Shown here: piece by piece, positions 9,047-19,600 of the stretch
Layout: every line of letters starts with the position of its first letter
How positions within the stretch are numbered: position 1 is the first letter of the stretch
The notes under the pieces: generated by a model
What the model was told of the DNA's origin: nothing
The model's database searches: none
What the model saw: only the letters and a program-made list of their open reading frames with translations
Position numbers and translations under genes: made by a program
Assembly: GCF_000710915.1 (NCBI RefSeq)
Contig: NZ_BAUA01000170.1
Coordinates: 24,356 to 88,355 of the forward strand
DNA from: Nocardia brasiliensis IFM 10847
Lineage (GTDB): Bacteria; Actinomycetota; Actinomycetes; Mycobacteriales; Mycobacteriaceae
Reading direction: 5' to 3'
DNA length: 64,000 nucleotides

Positions 9047-10180
9047 ATGACCACCGACACCGTCGTTCTGGAACGCCCGGAACTGCAACAGGCCATCCAG
9101 AGCATGGTCGATTCGGGCTTCCTGGGCGTCACCCTGCGTGTGCACGACGAGCGCGGCGAATGGACCGGGAGTGCGGGGCTGCGCGAGCTGGGCGAGACGG
9201 CCACGCCGCCGATCGACGGACACGTCCGGATCGGCAGCAACACAAAGACTTTCGTCGCGACAGTGGTGTTGCAACTGGTGGCCGAGGGCAAGATCGACCT
9301 GGATGCGCCGCTGGTCGGCTACCTACCCGAGTTCGAGCTGGATTCGCGGATCACGGTGCGCATGGTGTTGCAGCACACCAGCGGAATCTTCAACTTCACC
9401 GGTGAGTTCTACACCGAACGCGAGCACGAAGCGGCCGTGCCGTGGAACGACGGCTGGATGGTCCGCGGCATCGCCTGGTCCGGCCAGGAGTGGGTGGAGA
9501 ACCGGTTCAAGACCTACCGCCCCGAAGAGCTGGTCCAGCTGGCGTTGACCAAGCCGCCCCGGTTCGAGCCGGGCGCGGGTTGGAGCTACTCCAACACCAA
9601 CTATGTGCTGGCCAGGCTGCTGATCGAAAAGGTCAGCGGGCGCCCGTACGCCGCTGAAATGCAGCGGCTGATCCTGGGTCCGCTGGGCTTGACCGACACC
9701 GTGGCCCCGACGGTCGAGCCGGAGATCGCCGAACCGCACGCTCACGCCTACTACCGGTACGAGGACGCGGCCGGGGTGGCGCATACGGTCGACGTCACCC
9801 GGCAGAATCCGTCCTGGATCTCCAGCGGCGGCGACATGATCTCGACCACCCGGGATCTGCACACCTTCATCGCCGCACTGGTGGGCGGCAAGCTCCTGCC
9901 CGCCGAGCTGCTCGCGCAGATGTTCACCCCACATCCCGAATTCGGTTATGGCCTGGGCGTTTTCGTGCAGCAGGCGCCGAACGGCGGCGGCACCGTCATC
10001 ACCCACAACGGCGGTATCGCCGGTCACGGGGCACTGATGTACAGCTCGCTCGACGGCAGCAGGACCCTGACCGCGACGCTGAATTCGGTGGACGACGCCG
10101 ACCTGTCCCTGTCCGGCGCGTTCCAGCAGGGCATGCAGCGGCTCGTCGCGGCGGTGTTCGGCGGCGACCAGGCCGAGTAG
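9047..10180 (+). CDS. Cytosolic serine hydrolase, beta-lactamase class C family
   Basis: A 377-residue member of the SxxK family: S64-N-T-K67 (GSNTKTF), YSN in WSYSNTNY, and HNGGIAGHG. There is no signal peptide, unlike its relative at 6882-8030, so an esterase or amidase acting on an internal small molecule is more likely than a cell-wall enzyme. I chose the ATG at 9047, which has GAAGGAG nine bases upstream; an in-frame upstream ATG at 8984 lacks such a site. A MerR-type regulator follows after 34 bases on the same strand and may control it. Confidence 0.86.
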   Translation: MTTDTVVLERPELQQAIQSMVDSGFLGVTLRVHDERGEWTGSAGLRELGETATPPIDGHVRIGSNTKTFVATVVLQLVAEGKIDLDAPLVGYLPEFELDSRITVRMVLQHTSGIFNFTGEFYTEREHEAAVPWNDGWMVRGIAWSGQEWVENRFKTYRPEELVQLALTKPPRFEPGAGWSYSNTNYVLARLLIEKVSGRPYAAEMQRLILGPLGLTDTVAPTVEPEIAEPHAHAYYRYEDAAGVAHTVDVTRQNPSWISSGGDMISTTRDLHTFIAALVGGKLLPAELLAQMFTPHPEFGYGLGVFVQQAPNGGGTVITHNGGIAGHGALMYSSLDGSRTLTATLNSVDDADLSLSGAFQQGMQRLVAAVFGGDQAE

Positions 10181-10214
10181 ACCGACGTGCCCGCGCACCA
10201 GGCAAGCTGGACGA

Positions 10215-10985
10215 ATGATGAACGGCGTCACGATCGGGCAGGCAGCGGCCTTCGCCGGTGTCACGGTCAAAACCGTGCGGCACTATCACAAGCACGGGTT
10301 GATCGAGGAACCCGCGCGCGACAGCTCCGGCTATCGCCGGTACGGATCGGACGAGCTGCTCCGGCTCGTCCAGGTCCGGGCCCTGGCCTCGGCCGGCATC
10401 CCGTTGGCCGAGATCGGGCCGCTGCTCGACGCCGACGCCGCACAGTTCGCCACCGCCCTGGCCGAGGCCGAGCGCCTGCTGAACGAACGGATCGCGGACC
10501 TGGTGACGCGGCGCGACACACTGCACCGGCTCGCCGACGGCGACCGCGCCCTGCTGCCCGACCGCGCGTGCGCGTTGCTCGACCGGATGACAGAAGTCGG
10601 TTTCGACCCGGAGTTCGTGGCCGTCCAACGCGAGGCCCTGGTATTGACCCGGGCCTTGGTGCCCAACGGTTTCGACGGCTTCCTGACCCAGCTCGAACAC
10701 CGATTCAGCGATCCAGGGCATATCGACCTGGCCAAACGCGGCTGGGCAGCAGAGACGTGGGACCCCGACGATCCGAGGATCGCCGAACTCGCGACCGCCA
10801 TGGCCGAGCACTATCTCGCTGACATCACGTCGCAGGCGAAAGTCACCGATCTGAACGCCTGGACCAATGCGGCCACCCAGTACAAGCTGATCAACAATCA
10901 TCGCGATTCCCCGGTTTCGGCCCGGCTCACCGCGCTGGTCGAGGCCGAACTGCGCGCCGCGGGCCTGCCGATCCCCCACCGCTAG
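10215..10985 (+). CDS. MerR family transcriptional regulator
   Basis: A 256-residue protein with an N-terminal winged helix of the MerR type (TIGQAAAFAGVTVKTVRHYH, then GYRRYGSDELLRL). A dimerisation helix and a C-terminal ligand-type domain of about 150 residues follow. There are no metal-binding cysteines in the expected place, so an organic ligand is likely. It lies just downstream of a serine hydrolase gene and upstream of a SnoaL-like gene. The start could be either of two adjacent ATG codons. Confidence 0.88.
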   Translation: MMNGVTIGQAAAFAGVTVKTVRHYHKHGLIEEPARDSSGYRRYGSDELLRLVQVRALASAGIPLAEIGPLLDADAAQFATALAEAERLLNERIADLVTRRDTLHRLADGDRALLPDRACALLDRMTEVGFDPEFVAVQREALVLTRALVPNGFDGFLTQLEHRFSDPGHIDLAKRGWAAETWDPDDPRIAELATAMAEHYLADITSQAKVTDLNAWTNAATQYKLINNHRDSPVSARLTALVEAELRAAGLPIPHR

Positions 10986-11102
10986 CGCAGCCGATCCTCT
11001 CCAGCAGCACAGCGCAGCGGCCTCACATTACGGTGGGCTGCGTCGTCGGATTACTGGAACCGCAGGCACGGGCCGCGGTCCGAGTTCTCGAGAGGTGATC
11101 CG

Positions 11103-11543
11103 ATGACTACCAACGATTCCGAGATCAGCGCGTTCATCGCCAGTCGCACCGACGCCCAGCAGACCAAGGACATCGACCGGCTGATGACGCACTACGCGCC
11201 AGGCATCGTCTACTACGACGTGGTGCCGCCGCTTCGCTTCACCGGCACCGACGAGGTGCGCCGCAACTTCGTGCGCTGGTTCGACGAGTACGAGGGGCAG
11301 ATCGACTTGCAGACGCACGACCTGACCATCGTGCGCGACGGCGACCTCGCCGTGGCCAACATGCTTCATCTGGATTCGGGCGAGCGTAAGGGCGGACTGC
11401 AGATGTCGATCTGGGTCCGGGAAACCTCTTGTCTGCGCCGGGAAGCCGGCCGCTGGTCGGTCACGCACGAACACATCTCGATTCCGTTCGACCCGGCCAA
11501 CTTTCAGGTCTGGCTCCCGACGGACAAGGACCAACCCGCCTGA
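11103..11543 (+). CDS. SnoaL-like / ketosteroid-isomerase-like protein
   Basis: A 146-residue single-domain protein of the NTF2-like fold. The pattern includes an N-terminal helix with DIDRLMTHYAPGIVYYDVVPP, FTGTDEVRRNF, and a closing strand WSVTHEHISIPFD, typical of the SnoaL_3/DUF4440 group. Members include isomerases, cyclases and many proteins of unknown role. GAGAGGTGA precedes the ATG. The 3' end overlaps the convergent ABC-transporter gene by 40 bases. Confidence 0.8.
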   Translation: MTTNDSEISAFIASRTDAQQTKDIDRLMTHYAPGIVYYDVVPPLRFTGTDEVRRNFVRWFDEYEGQIDLQTHDLTIVRDGDLAVANMLHLDSGERKGGLQMSIWVRETSCLRREAGRWSVTHEHISIPFDPANFQVWLPTDKDQPA

Positions 11544-13759
11544 GTATCGAGGTCTGCGCCGGATGCGGTCAGCGCGAGGGTGGTGTCGGCGAGACGGTCG
11601 AGGACGGCGCGCTGGTGGCTGATCAGGATGAGGGACAAACCATCTCGGCGTAACTCGTCGAGCAGGTCGATGATGGTTTCCCGGGCCCGGGCGTCCAGGG
11701 CGGACGTTATCTCGTCGCAGATCAGGATGCGCGGATCTGCGGCGAGCGCGCGGGCGACGGCGACCCGCTGCTGTTGCCCGCCGGACAGTTCACCGGGGCG
11801 GCGGACAGCCAGGCTCGGTTCGAGCCGAACGGATTCCAGTAGCCGGACGGTCTCGCGGGCGGCGGCCTCGGGCGTCATTCCGCGCAGCAGGCGCAGCGGC
11901 CTGCTGATCTGAAAGCCGATGCGGTAGTGCGGGTTCAGCGACGTCGCGGGGTTCTGATAGATCAACTGAATCGCGCGCCGCTGCGCGGTGGTCCGCCGAT
12001 CCACGTCGGAGGCCAAGCGGGTGCCGTCGAGTTCGAGCAGGCCGCGCGCGGGCCGGTGCAGACCGGCCAGCACGCGGGCCACGGTGGTCTTGCCCGTTCC
12101 CGAACGTCCGCTGAGGGCAAGACATTCGCCGGAATGCAGCGAGAAGGACAGGTCGGTGGCGACCGCCCGAAAGTGCCTGCGGTGCCCGTGTCCGGCCGTC
12201 AGCTGCTCGACGCGCAGCACCGGAGGGACCGCGTCGTTCCTGGCGGATGACCGTGAACCCGCTGTGTAACAAGGCTTTTCATCGCGAAGCGGCGCGAACG
12301 AGCGAACTCGGCCCTGATCGAATTCCAGCACGTCGTCGATCAGCTCGGCCAGGGTCGAGACCTCGTGCGTGATCACCAGCAGGGTGATCGTGCTGTCCTG
12401 CCTGATCCGGCGCAACGTAGCCACCAGTTCGTCGCGGGTCTGCGCGTCGAGCCCGGTGGTCGGCTCGTCGAGTACGAGCAGCGCGGGCTCGCCGAGCAGC
12501 GCCATCGCCAGCAGCACCCGTTGCTGCTGACCGCCGGAAAGCTGGTGTGGGAACCGACGCCGGAAGCGGCGGTCGTCCGGTAGGCCGACGCGGCGCAGAG
12601 CCCGCCCGACACCATCGCCGGAAGCGCCCTGCAGCCTGGCGATCTCGCGGATCGCGGTGCCGATCCGCAACGACGGATTGAGCCCGGACGCCGGGTCCTG
12701 CGGCACGTAACCGGTTGTCCGCCGTTCCCCCTGTGCCACACCGACTTCGATCGTTCCTTCGGCCCGCAGCCCGACGGGCAGCGCACCGAGCACCGCGCGG
12801 GCGAACGTCGTCTTGCCCGCGCCGGACGGGCCGACCACGGCTACGCCGCGGCCGGTGGGCAGATGAACCGAAACATCGTGCAGCAAAAGGTTGTCCGCGC
12901 GATCCCACACCGTGAGTCGCTCCACACGCACACCCGAAGCGCCGGTTCGGCTGGGCGATACCGCCTTGCCCCGCGTCGCGCGCTGCGCGCCGAGCATCCG
13001 ATCCACGACCAGGTTGATCGACACCACGAGCACCATGATCAGCAACGCCGGTGCGAGCACCGCCCACGGCTGCCGTCCGAAGCCGGGCCGGTTCTCGGTG
13101 ATCATCAGCGCCCAGTCCGCTGCGGGCGGGCGCAGCCCGAGCCCGAGGAAGCCGCTCACCGCGACCATCGAGATGGTCATCGACATCCGCACGCCCGCGT
13201 CGGCCAGCACCACCGACCGCAGATTCGGCAGCACCTCGACCAGCGCGAGCCGCCACAGGGGTTCGCCTCGGGCGCGCGCGGATTCGACGTAGCCCGTCCC
13301 CGCCAGTTCCAGCACCGCGGTGCGCACGATGCGGATGATCCAGGGCACCGACGCCAGGGTGGTCGCCGCGACGATCGCGGCGGGCCCCGCACCGATCGCC
13401 GTCGCGAGCACCGCGAGCAGCAGGAACCACGGCACGACGACGATCGCGTCGACCGGCCGCATGATCCAGCGGTCGGCGCCGCGGCGCAGCCCCGCGACCA
13501 GGCCGAGCCCGAGGCCGAGGCCGTAGGCGACGAGCAGCGCCAACGCGGCGATCGCGACCAGCGACAGACCACCGTGCAGCACCCGGGACAGCACGTCGCG
13601 CCCGACGACGTCGGTACCGAGCAGATGGCGTGCGCTCGGCGGCTGGAACGGCCGCCCGTGCGCGGCCGTGGGCGAGTACGGCGCGAAGAACCGCCCGGCG
13701 AGTGCCACCAGCAGCACGGCGAGGGCGGTCGCCGTCCACGCCGTCCGCAGCTGCCTCAC
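11504..13759 (-). CDS. ABC transporter: permease fused to two ATPase domains (DppC-DppD-DppF type)
   Basis: A 751-residue fusion. Residues 1 to about 265 are a DppC/NikC-type permease with the usual LLGTDVVGRDVLSRVLHGG opening and several membrane segments. Two complete ABC ATPases follow, each with Walker A (GPSGAGKTT; GRSGTGKTT), the LSGGQQQR signature and Walker B (LLVLDEP; ILICDE). Oligopeptide/nickel transporters normally have these parts on separate polypeptides; some actinobacteria fuse the two ATPases, but adding the permease is uncommon. The GTG start overlaps the stop of the upstream permease gene (GTGA). It is the last gene of the riboswitch-controlled operon. Confidence 0.9.
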   Translation of the reverse strand: MRQLRTAWTATALAVLLVALAGRFFAPYSPTAAHGRPFQPPSARHLLGTDVVGRDVLSRVLHGGLSLVAIAALALLVAYGLGLGLGLVAGLRRGADRWIMRPVDAIVVVPWFLLLAVLATAIGAGPAAIVAATTLASVPWIIRIVRTAVLELAGTGYVESARARGEPLWRLALVEVLPNLRSVVLADAGVRMSMTISMVAVSGFLGLGLRPPAADWALMITENRPGFGRQPWAVLAPALLIMVLVVSINLVVDRMLGAQRATRGKAVSPSRTGASGVRVERLTVWDRADNLLLHDVSVHLPTGRGVAVVGPSGAGKTTFARAVLGALPVGLRAEGTIEVGVAQGERRTTGYVPQDPASGLNPSLRIGTAIREIARLQGASGDGVGRALRRVGLPDDRRFRRRFPHQLSGGQQQRVLLAMALLGEPALLVLDEPTTGLDAQTRDELVATLRRIRQDSTITLLVITHEVSTLAELIDDVLEFDQGRVRSFAPLRDEKPCYTAGSRSSARNDAVPPVLRVEQLTAGHGHRRHFRAVATDLSFSLHSGECLALSGRSGTGKTTVARVLAGLHRPARGLLELDGTRLASDVDRRTTAQRRAIQLIYQNPATSLNPHYRIGFQISRPLRLLRGMTPEAAARETVRLLESVRLEPSLAVRRPGELSGGQQQRVAVARALAADPRILICDEITSALDARARETIIDLLDELRRDGLSLILISHQRAVLDRLADTTLALTASGADLDTQAGWSLSVGSQT

Positions 13760-14727
13760 CGGCCCACCACGATCTGTTGCCGCGCAAGCGGACTCACCAG
13801 CAGCGCGAGCAGGTCGGCGAGCAGGTAGACCCCGATGCCGAAGGCCGCCAGCAGGACGGCCGTCGACTGGACGAACGGAAAATCACGAGCGGATATGGCG
13901 CGCAACAACTCCTGGGACAGGCCCGGGTAGACGAACAGCGTCTCCACCACGGCCACGCCGCCGATCAACCCGACCACTGAACCGGCCAGCGGATGGATCG
14001 ACGCCGAGACCGCGTTGGGCGCGACGTGCCGCAAGAACAAGCGCGCACCCCCGATTCCGTTGAGCCGCGCGGTCAGAATGTACTCGCTGGCCATGACCTC
14101 GGCGGTCTGGGCGCGCACCATACGCACCGGGTGTGGCGACAACCCGATCAGCAGACAGGTCACGGGCAGCACGAGGATCTCCGGTCGGTCCCAGACACTG
14201 GTGCCGGTCGGCAGCAGCGAGACGGCGGGCAGCAGATGCAGGGTCAACGAGACGGTCGCCACCAGCAGCACGCCGGACACGAACGACGGCACCGACTCCG
14301 CGGTGAGGGCGGCGACGCTGATCACCCGATCGGTCCGCGAACCGGCGCGCGCGCCTGCCACCAGACCGAGCCCGATCGCCAGTGGCACCAGCAACGCCGC
14401 GGTGAGCAAGGCCAATGTCGCGCTGTTGGCGAATCTGCCGAGCAGCACCTCGCGCACCGGACGCCCGGAGATCAGCGAATTGCCGAAGTCACCGCGCGCG
14501 AAATCACCCGCCCACTCCGCGAATCGGACCGGTGCGGGCCGGTCCAGGCCCAATTGGGCACGCAGCGCGGCCACTTGCGCGGGCGCCGGATCGCCACCGC
14601 CTTCCCGGGACAGGATGACGGTGGCCGCATCGGAATCCAGCGTCTCGAACAGACCGAACACGATCAGGGCGACGCCGAGCAGCACGGCGATGCCCGCGCA
14701 AACTCTAAGTGCGACATAGCGAAGCAC
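13756..14727 (-). CDS. ABC transporter permease, DppB/NikB type
   Basis: About 323 residues from a GTG at 14727, which begins LRYVALRVCAGIAVLLGVALIVFGL as expected for the first membrane helix of DppB-like permeases. The open frame extends further upstream, but that part is the shadow of the binding-protein gene. Typical features are the large periplasmic stretch after helix 1 and the EAA-like loop (LTARLNGIGGARLFLRHVAPN). It partners the permease domain of the downstream fusion to form the pore. It starts only six bases after the binding-protein stop and overlaps the next gene by four, so the three genes are one operon. Confidence 0.86.
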   Translation of the reverse strand: MLRYVALRVCAGIAVLLGVALIVFGLFETLDSDAATVILSREGGGDPAPAQVAALRAQLGLDRPAPVRFAEWAGDFARGDFGNSLISGRPVREVLLGRFANSATLALLTAALLVPLAIGLGLVAGARAGSRTDRVISVAALTAESVPSFVSGVLLVATVSLTLHLLPAVSLLPTGTSVWDRPEILVLPVTCLLIGLSPHPVRMVRAQTAEVMASEYILTARLNGIGGARLFLRHVAPNAVSASIHPLAGSVVGLIGGVAVVETLFVYPGLSQELLRAISARDFPFVQSTAVLLAAFGIGVYLLADLLALLVSPLARQQIVVGR

Positions 14728-14732
14728 GACCG

Positions 14733-16325
14733 TCAGCGGGCCAGCCAGGTCGTGGCGTAGTTCGCCCAGTCGTCCGTGCCGGGGACCCCGTTGCGCACCC
14801 CGCGCACGAACGGCCTGGCCGCATCCGGTCGCTTCGCGAAGCTGTGCAGGATGTAGCCGCCCTCCTCCCAAAGCGTTTGCTGCAGTTCGAGGTAGAGCTG
14901 ACGGCGCCGCTGCGGGTCCATCGCCGCGCGCGCCGCCGCGAACTTCGCGTCCCACTCCGGGCGCTGCCAGCCGGTGCCGTTGCTCGGCGACGTGCTGGTC
15001 ATGGTCTGGCCGTAGAAGTAGTCGAGACTGTAGTTCCACCAACCGATGTGGGTCAGCGGGAACTTTCCGCTGACCTGGGAGAAGTAGGTATCGGCCGGCA
15101 CGGATTCGAGCCGGATGGTGATCCCCGCGGCCTTCGCTTGCTCGGCGTAGAGGGTCGCGGATTCGAGCATGCCCGGCATGCCGTCGGCGGTTTGCAGCGC
15201 GACCGTGAGGTTTTCCTTCCCGGCCGCGCGCAGCAGCTCACGGGCCCGCTGCGGATCGTAGGTGCGTTGCGGCAGCGAATCGGCGTAGCCGGGCGCGCCT
15301 TTGCCGTACACGTCGTTGCCGACCTCGCCGTAGCCGTAGTACACCGAGTCGACCATCGCCTGCCGGTCCACCGCCAGCCGCATCGCCTGCCGCACGCGCA
15401 CGTCGTCGAACGGCGGGATATCCACCCGCATCTGGAAGGCGCCCATCAACCCGGCGGGCGGCACGATCACCGAGACGTCCGGATCGCTGGACAGATTGCT
15501 GGCCTGCAGATACGACACCTCGTGCACCACATCGGCCTGATCGGAGAGGAAGGCGTTCACCCGGGCTTCGGTCTCGGCGATCTGGATGATCTCCACCTCG
15601 TCCAGCAGGGCCGGCCCGTCCCAGTGTCGTTCGTTGCGGCGCAACAGCGTTCGGTCACCGGGCGACCACCGCACCAGCGCGAAGGGTCCGGTGCCCACCG
15701 GCAGGGTGCGCTCGTCGAAGGTGGTTGTACCGTCCTTGACGATGTAGCAGTACCAGCCCGCGAGCACCGAACCGAAGTCCGCGAGCGGCGTTTTCATTGC
15801 TACCACCACCCCGAGATCGCCGTCGGCGCGTGTCCGGGCCATGTCGACCATGGCGAGGTCACCGGAGGACTTGCGCGCCGGGTCCAGCATGCGCGTGAAG
15901 CTCCACAGCACGTCCCGGGAGGTGAGGGGTGTGCCGTCGCTGAAGAGCACGCCGGGACGCAGGGTGATCCGCCACTCGCTGCCGTCGGCGTTGGGCTGCA
16001 ACGATTCCGCCAAGCGGTACCGCAGGGTGAGGTCGTTGTTGTAGGCGACCAGCTTGTCCCACACGTTCTTGGCGACCGCGCCGCCCGCCGAACTGCCCGC
16101 CTGGTGGGGGTCGAGCACATCGGCGGTCGCCGAGCGGCCCGCGATCGCCGTACGCAACCGCCCGCCGGGCCGGGGCGGACCATCGGGTGTGTTGCCGGGG
16201 TGCGCGTCGGCACCGCAGCCGGTCAGCGCCCATGCGCCGCCGAACGCGGCCAGTGCGGTCGCGCCGAGCAGTAACCGCCGCCGCCCGAAAGCGGGCGCGG
16301 TCGATGTGGAGTTGTGCATCGCCAT
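14733..16325 (-). CDS. ABC transporter substrate-binding lipoprotein, family 5 (DppA/NikA-like)
   Basis: A 530-residue extracytoplasmic solute-binding protein. The signal combines a twin-arginine-like GRRRLLLGATALAAF with a lipobox LTGC, so it is probably folded before export and lipid-anchored. The mature part has the SBP_bac_5 pattern (PGGRLRTAI, ADVLDPHQAG, ITLRPGVLFSDGTPLTSRDV). Family members bind peptides, nickel or metal chelates, or haem. It is the first gene after a cobalamin riboswitch, which points to cobalt, a cobalt chelate or a corrinoid-related solute rather than general peptides; that is inference. Confidence 0.9.
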   Translation of the reverse strand: MAMHNSTSTAPAFGRRRLLLGATALAAFGGAWALTGCGADAHPGNTPDGPPRPGGRLRTAIAGRSATADVLDPHQAGSSAGGAVAKNVWDKLVAYNNDLTLRYRLAESLQPNADGSEWRITLRPGVLFSDGTPLTSRDVLWSFTRMLDPARKSSGDLAMVDMARTRADGDLGVVVAMKTPLADFGSVLAGWYCYIVKDGTTTFDERTLPVGTGPFALVRWSPGDRTLLRRNERHWDGPALLDEVEIIQIAETEARVNAFLSDQADVVHEVSYLQASNLSSDPDVSVIVPPAGLMGAFQMRVDIPPFDDVRVRQAMRLAVDRQAMVDSVYYGYGEVGNDVYGKGAPGYADSLPQRTYDPQRARELLRAAGKENLTVALQTADGMPGMLESATLYAEQAKAAGITIRLESVPADTYFSQVSGKFPLTHIGWWNYSLDYFYGQTMTSTSPSNGTGWQRPEWDAKFAAARAAMDPQRRRQLYLELQQTLWEEGGYILHSFAKRPDAARPFVRGVRNGVPGTDDWANYATTWLAR

Positions 16326-16334
16326 CCTCGTGGT

Positions 16335-16500
16335 GTTCGTCCCTTACCGCGGCGCAGGTATCCTGGCTCCCGATTCGACGCGCACCGCCGGCCTTCCAAC
16401 CTGGGCAGGTCGTGGCCATGAACTGGCGGTTTGCTCCTCGGTGACAGTTGCGGGACAGCCCCGGATTCGCACCGGTGTTCCCTACGCCGATCAGAACGTT
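16335..16500 (-). promoter_or_regulatory. Cobalamin riboswitch
   Basis: The reverse strand upstream of the binding-protein gene contains, in order, GGGAACACCGGTGCGAATCC, GGGGCTGTCCCGCAACTGT and AGCCAGGATACCTGC. These are the hallmark conserved blocks of the B12 aptamer; the last includes the B12 box. The leader ends about ten bases before the start codon, so control of translation or early termination is likely. With enough cobalamin the operon should be switched off. The exact 5' limit of the aptamer is approximate. Confidence 0.95.
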
Positions 16501-16629
16501 ACAAGGCCCCGGCCCCCAAACCCCACCTTCACCTCGGTATTCGCCGCCACTCCGAGAGTTCGGCTTCCCTGATAAATAATTTGGGGATACCGTAGGCGAT
16601 GCCGGAGCGTGTACCGGCAGCCACGATGG

Positions 16630-16657
16630 CCCCGCGCCGCTACACCCCGGCGCGGGG
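16630..16657 (-). terminator. Strong GC hairpin after the alpha-mannosidase gene
   Basis: Perfect 10-bp stem (CCCCGCGCCG with CGGCGCGGGG) around an eight-base loop, 14 bases beyond the alpha-mannosidase stop codon. There is no T-run, typical of actinobacterial terminators. It would stop transcripts before the riboswitch leader of the ABC operon, which lies just to its left. Confidence 0.75.
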
Positions 16658-16670
16658 TCACTCCGGAGCC

Positions 16671-19600
16671 CTACGCCGAGGGACGCGTGAAACGAAGCGT
16701 GACGAGCTGGAAAGGCCGCAGCCGCACGCGCACTCCGCCGGCCTCCGCCAGCACCGGGGCTTCGCCGGGCAACGGTCGTTCCAGCAGATCGCACACCTGC
16801 TGGCCCGTGCTGGCGAAACCCGGGGCGACCAGGGCGGTGGCACGACCGCCGTGCGCCTCGTAGAGGCGAAGCACGACATCGCCGCTGCCGTCGTCGGCGA
16901 GTTTGACCGCGCTGGTCACCACCGCGTCGTTGTCGACGGTGAACAGGGGCGCGACCGGCTCGGCGACGCCTGCGGTCGGGCGGGCGAGGTTGATGCGATA
17001 GCCCGCGGCGACCGCGTCCCCGATCGAGGCGCCCGGCAAGAGGGCGTGCCGGAAGTCGTGGGTGCCGTGATCGGTCTCCGGGTCGGGGAACCGCGGCGCG
17101 CGCAACAGCGAAGCCCGCACCGTTGTCGTCGTCCCGCCGTCGGGTCGGACAGTCCGGGTGACGTCGTGACCGTAGGTGGAGTCATTGACCAGCCCAACAC
17201 CCCAACCGGGTTCGGCGAAGTGCACGAAACGGTGATTGCACGCTTCGAATTTCGCGTATTCCCAACTGGTATTCGTGTGCGTCGGCCGGTAGAGATGCCC
17301 GAACTGGGTCTCGGACGCGTAGCGGTCGGCGTGAATGTCCAGGGGGAAGGCCAGTTTGAGGAATTTCTCGGTCTCGTACCAGTCGACGCGGGTATCGATA
17401 TCGAGACTGCGCGCGCCCGCCCGCAGCGTGAGAGCCTGCTCGATCTTGGACGAACCGAACGAGCGGCCTACCCGCACCACCGCGTCGGTCGGCGAATCAG
17501 TCTCCGCTACAACGAAGTCCGCGTCGGTGAGATCGGTGACCCGGTTACGGTAGAACAGATCGACGTCCCAGGCGTCCCATGAGTTGGGCAGATCCGGATG
17601 CAGCTGCAGCAGGTTCGCGGGGCTCTGCGGCGGCAGCGTCTCGCGCTGCTGAACGAGGTCGAACACCGACACCACGAGACCGCGCGCGTCGATTTCCACC
17701 CGCAGCAGGGCGTTGTCGAGCACGAACCCGCCGCCGGCCCGCTCGGCCACCGTGCACGGCGTCGCCGACTGCTGCGGTCCGGCGCCGCCGGCGGGCACCG
17801 CGCGCCAGGCGTGCGGGGCGGGGTTGAAGACATTCGGTCCCGCCTGATCGCCGCCGAGCTGCCGATGCGCCTGATCGATGAGCGCGGTCAGCTCCGCGGT
17901 CACCGCCGCGTGCGTGCGCTCGGCCTCCCGATGCACCCAGGCGATCGACGAACCGGGCAGGATGTCGTGGAACTGGTGCAGCAGCACCGTCTTCCAGAGC
18001 CGGTCCAGGGCGTCGTACGGGTACTCGGCGCGCTTGCGCACCGTGGCCGTCGCGGCCCACAGCTCGGCCTCGCGCAGCAGGTGTTCGTTGCGCCGGTTGC
18101 CCTGCTTGGTCTTCGCCTGACTCGTGAGGGTGGCACGGTGCAGCTCGAGGTACAGCTCCCCCACCCATACCGGCGGATTCCGGTACTCCGCCTCGGCCCG
18201 CGCGAAGAAGTCGGCGGGCTTGTCCCACAACACCTTCGGCGAACCTTCCAGGTCTTTCATCCGGGCCGCCTTGGCGATCATCTCGCGCGTCGTCCCGCCG
18301 CCGCCATCGCCCCAGCCGGTCGGCGCGAGCGACATCGAGGCCCGTCCCTTGTCCTTGAAGTTCCTTGCGGCATGCGCGATCTCACGCCCAGCCATGGAGC
18401 AGTTGTAGGTGTCGACCGGCGGGAAGTGGGTGAAGATGCGGGTGCCGTCGATGCCCTCCCACAGGAAGGTGTGATGCGGGAACTTGTTGATCTGACTCCA
18501 GGAAATCTTCTGTGTCAGCAACCATTTCGATCCGGCCGCCTTGATGATCTGCGGCAGCCCGGCTGCGAAACCGAAGGTGTCCGGCAACCAAGCCTCTTCG
18601 TTCTCGATCCCGAACTCCGCCAGGAAGAACCGTTTTCCGTGCACGAACTGACGCGCCATCGCCTCGGAGCCCGGCATATTGGTATCCGCCTCGACCCACA
18701 TTCCGCCCGCGGGCACGAACCGCCCTTCGGCCACGGCCGCTTTGACCTTCGCATACACCTCGGGGCGGTGCTGTTTGACGAAGTCGTACTGCGCCGCCTG
18801 CGACATCGTGTAGACGAACTCGGGGTCGTCGGCCAGCAGGGCCGTCATGTTCGCGGTCGTACGAGCCACCTTGCGGACGGTCTCGCGCAGCGGCCACAGC
18901 CAGGCCGAATCGATATGGGCGTGCCCCACCGCCGAGATCCGATGCGCCGACGGTATCGCGGGCTTGGCCAGCGCCTCGGCCAGGCAGGCGCGCGCCGCGG
19001 CGGCGGTGCCGGGCACGTCCTGCAGATCGATGGCGTCCAGCGCGCGCTCGATCGCGCGCACGATGTCGTAGCGGCGGGCAGGATCCTCGGGCATCTCGTG
19101 CATCAGTTCACCGAGCACCTCGAGGTCCTGCACCAGGTGCCAGACGTCGTCGTGGAAGACCGCGAGATCCATTCGGCCGAGCCGATATTGCGGGTCGGTG
19201 CCCGCGGTCGACTTCTCGCCCAGCGGCGTCGGCGCGAAGAACGGGATGATCGGGTTCGACGCCGCTTCGACATGCAGCAGCACATGCTCGCCGCCCACCG
19301 CGGGAGAACCCACCCGCACCCACTGGTTGCGCGGGTGCAGCCCCTTCACCGGCGACCCGTCCGGCCGGTACACCAGGCCCTCGCACTGGAAGCCGGGCAT
19401 GTTCCGGTCGAAGCCGAGATCGATGATCGCCTCGACGGTCTTACCCGCCCACGCCGCAGGCACGGTGCCCTCGACCGTGAGCCAGCTGGTGCCCCACGGC
19501 GCACCCCAGGGCGCGCCCGGCGCGGTGGGCGTCCGCGGCGCGGCCAGCCCCTCGGCCACCGGTACCGGCTCGTCCGGTGCGACCCAGATGGACACCTGCA

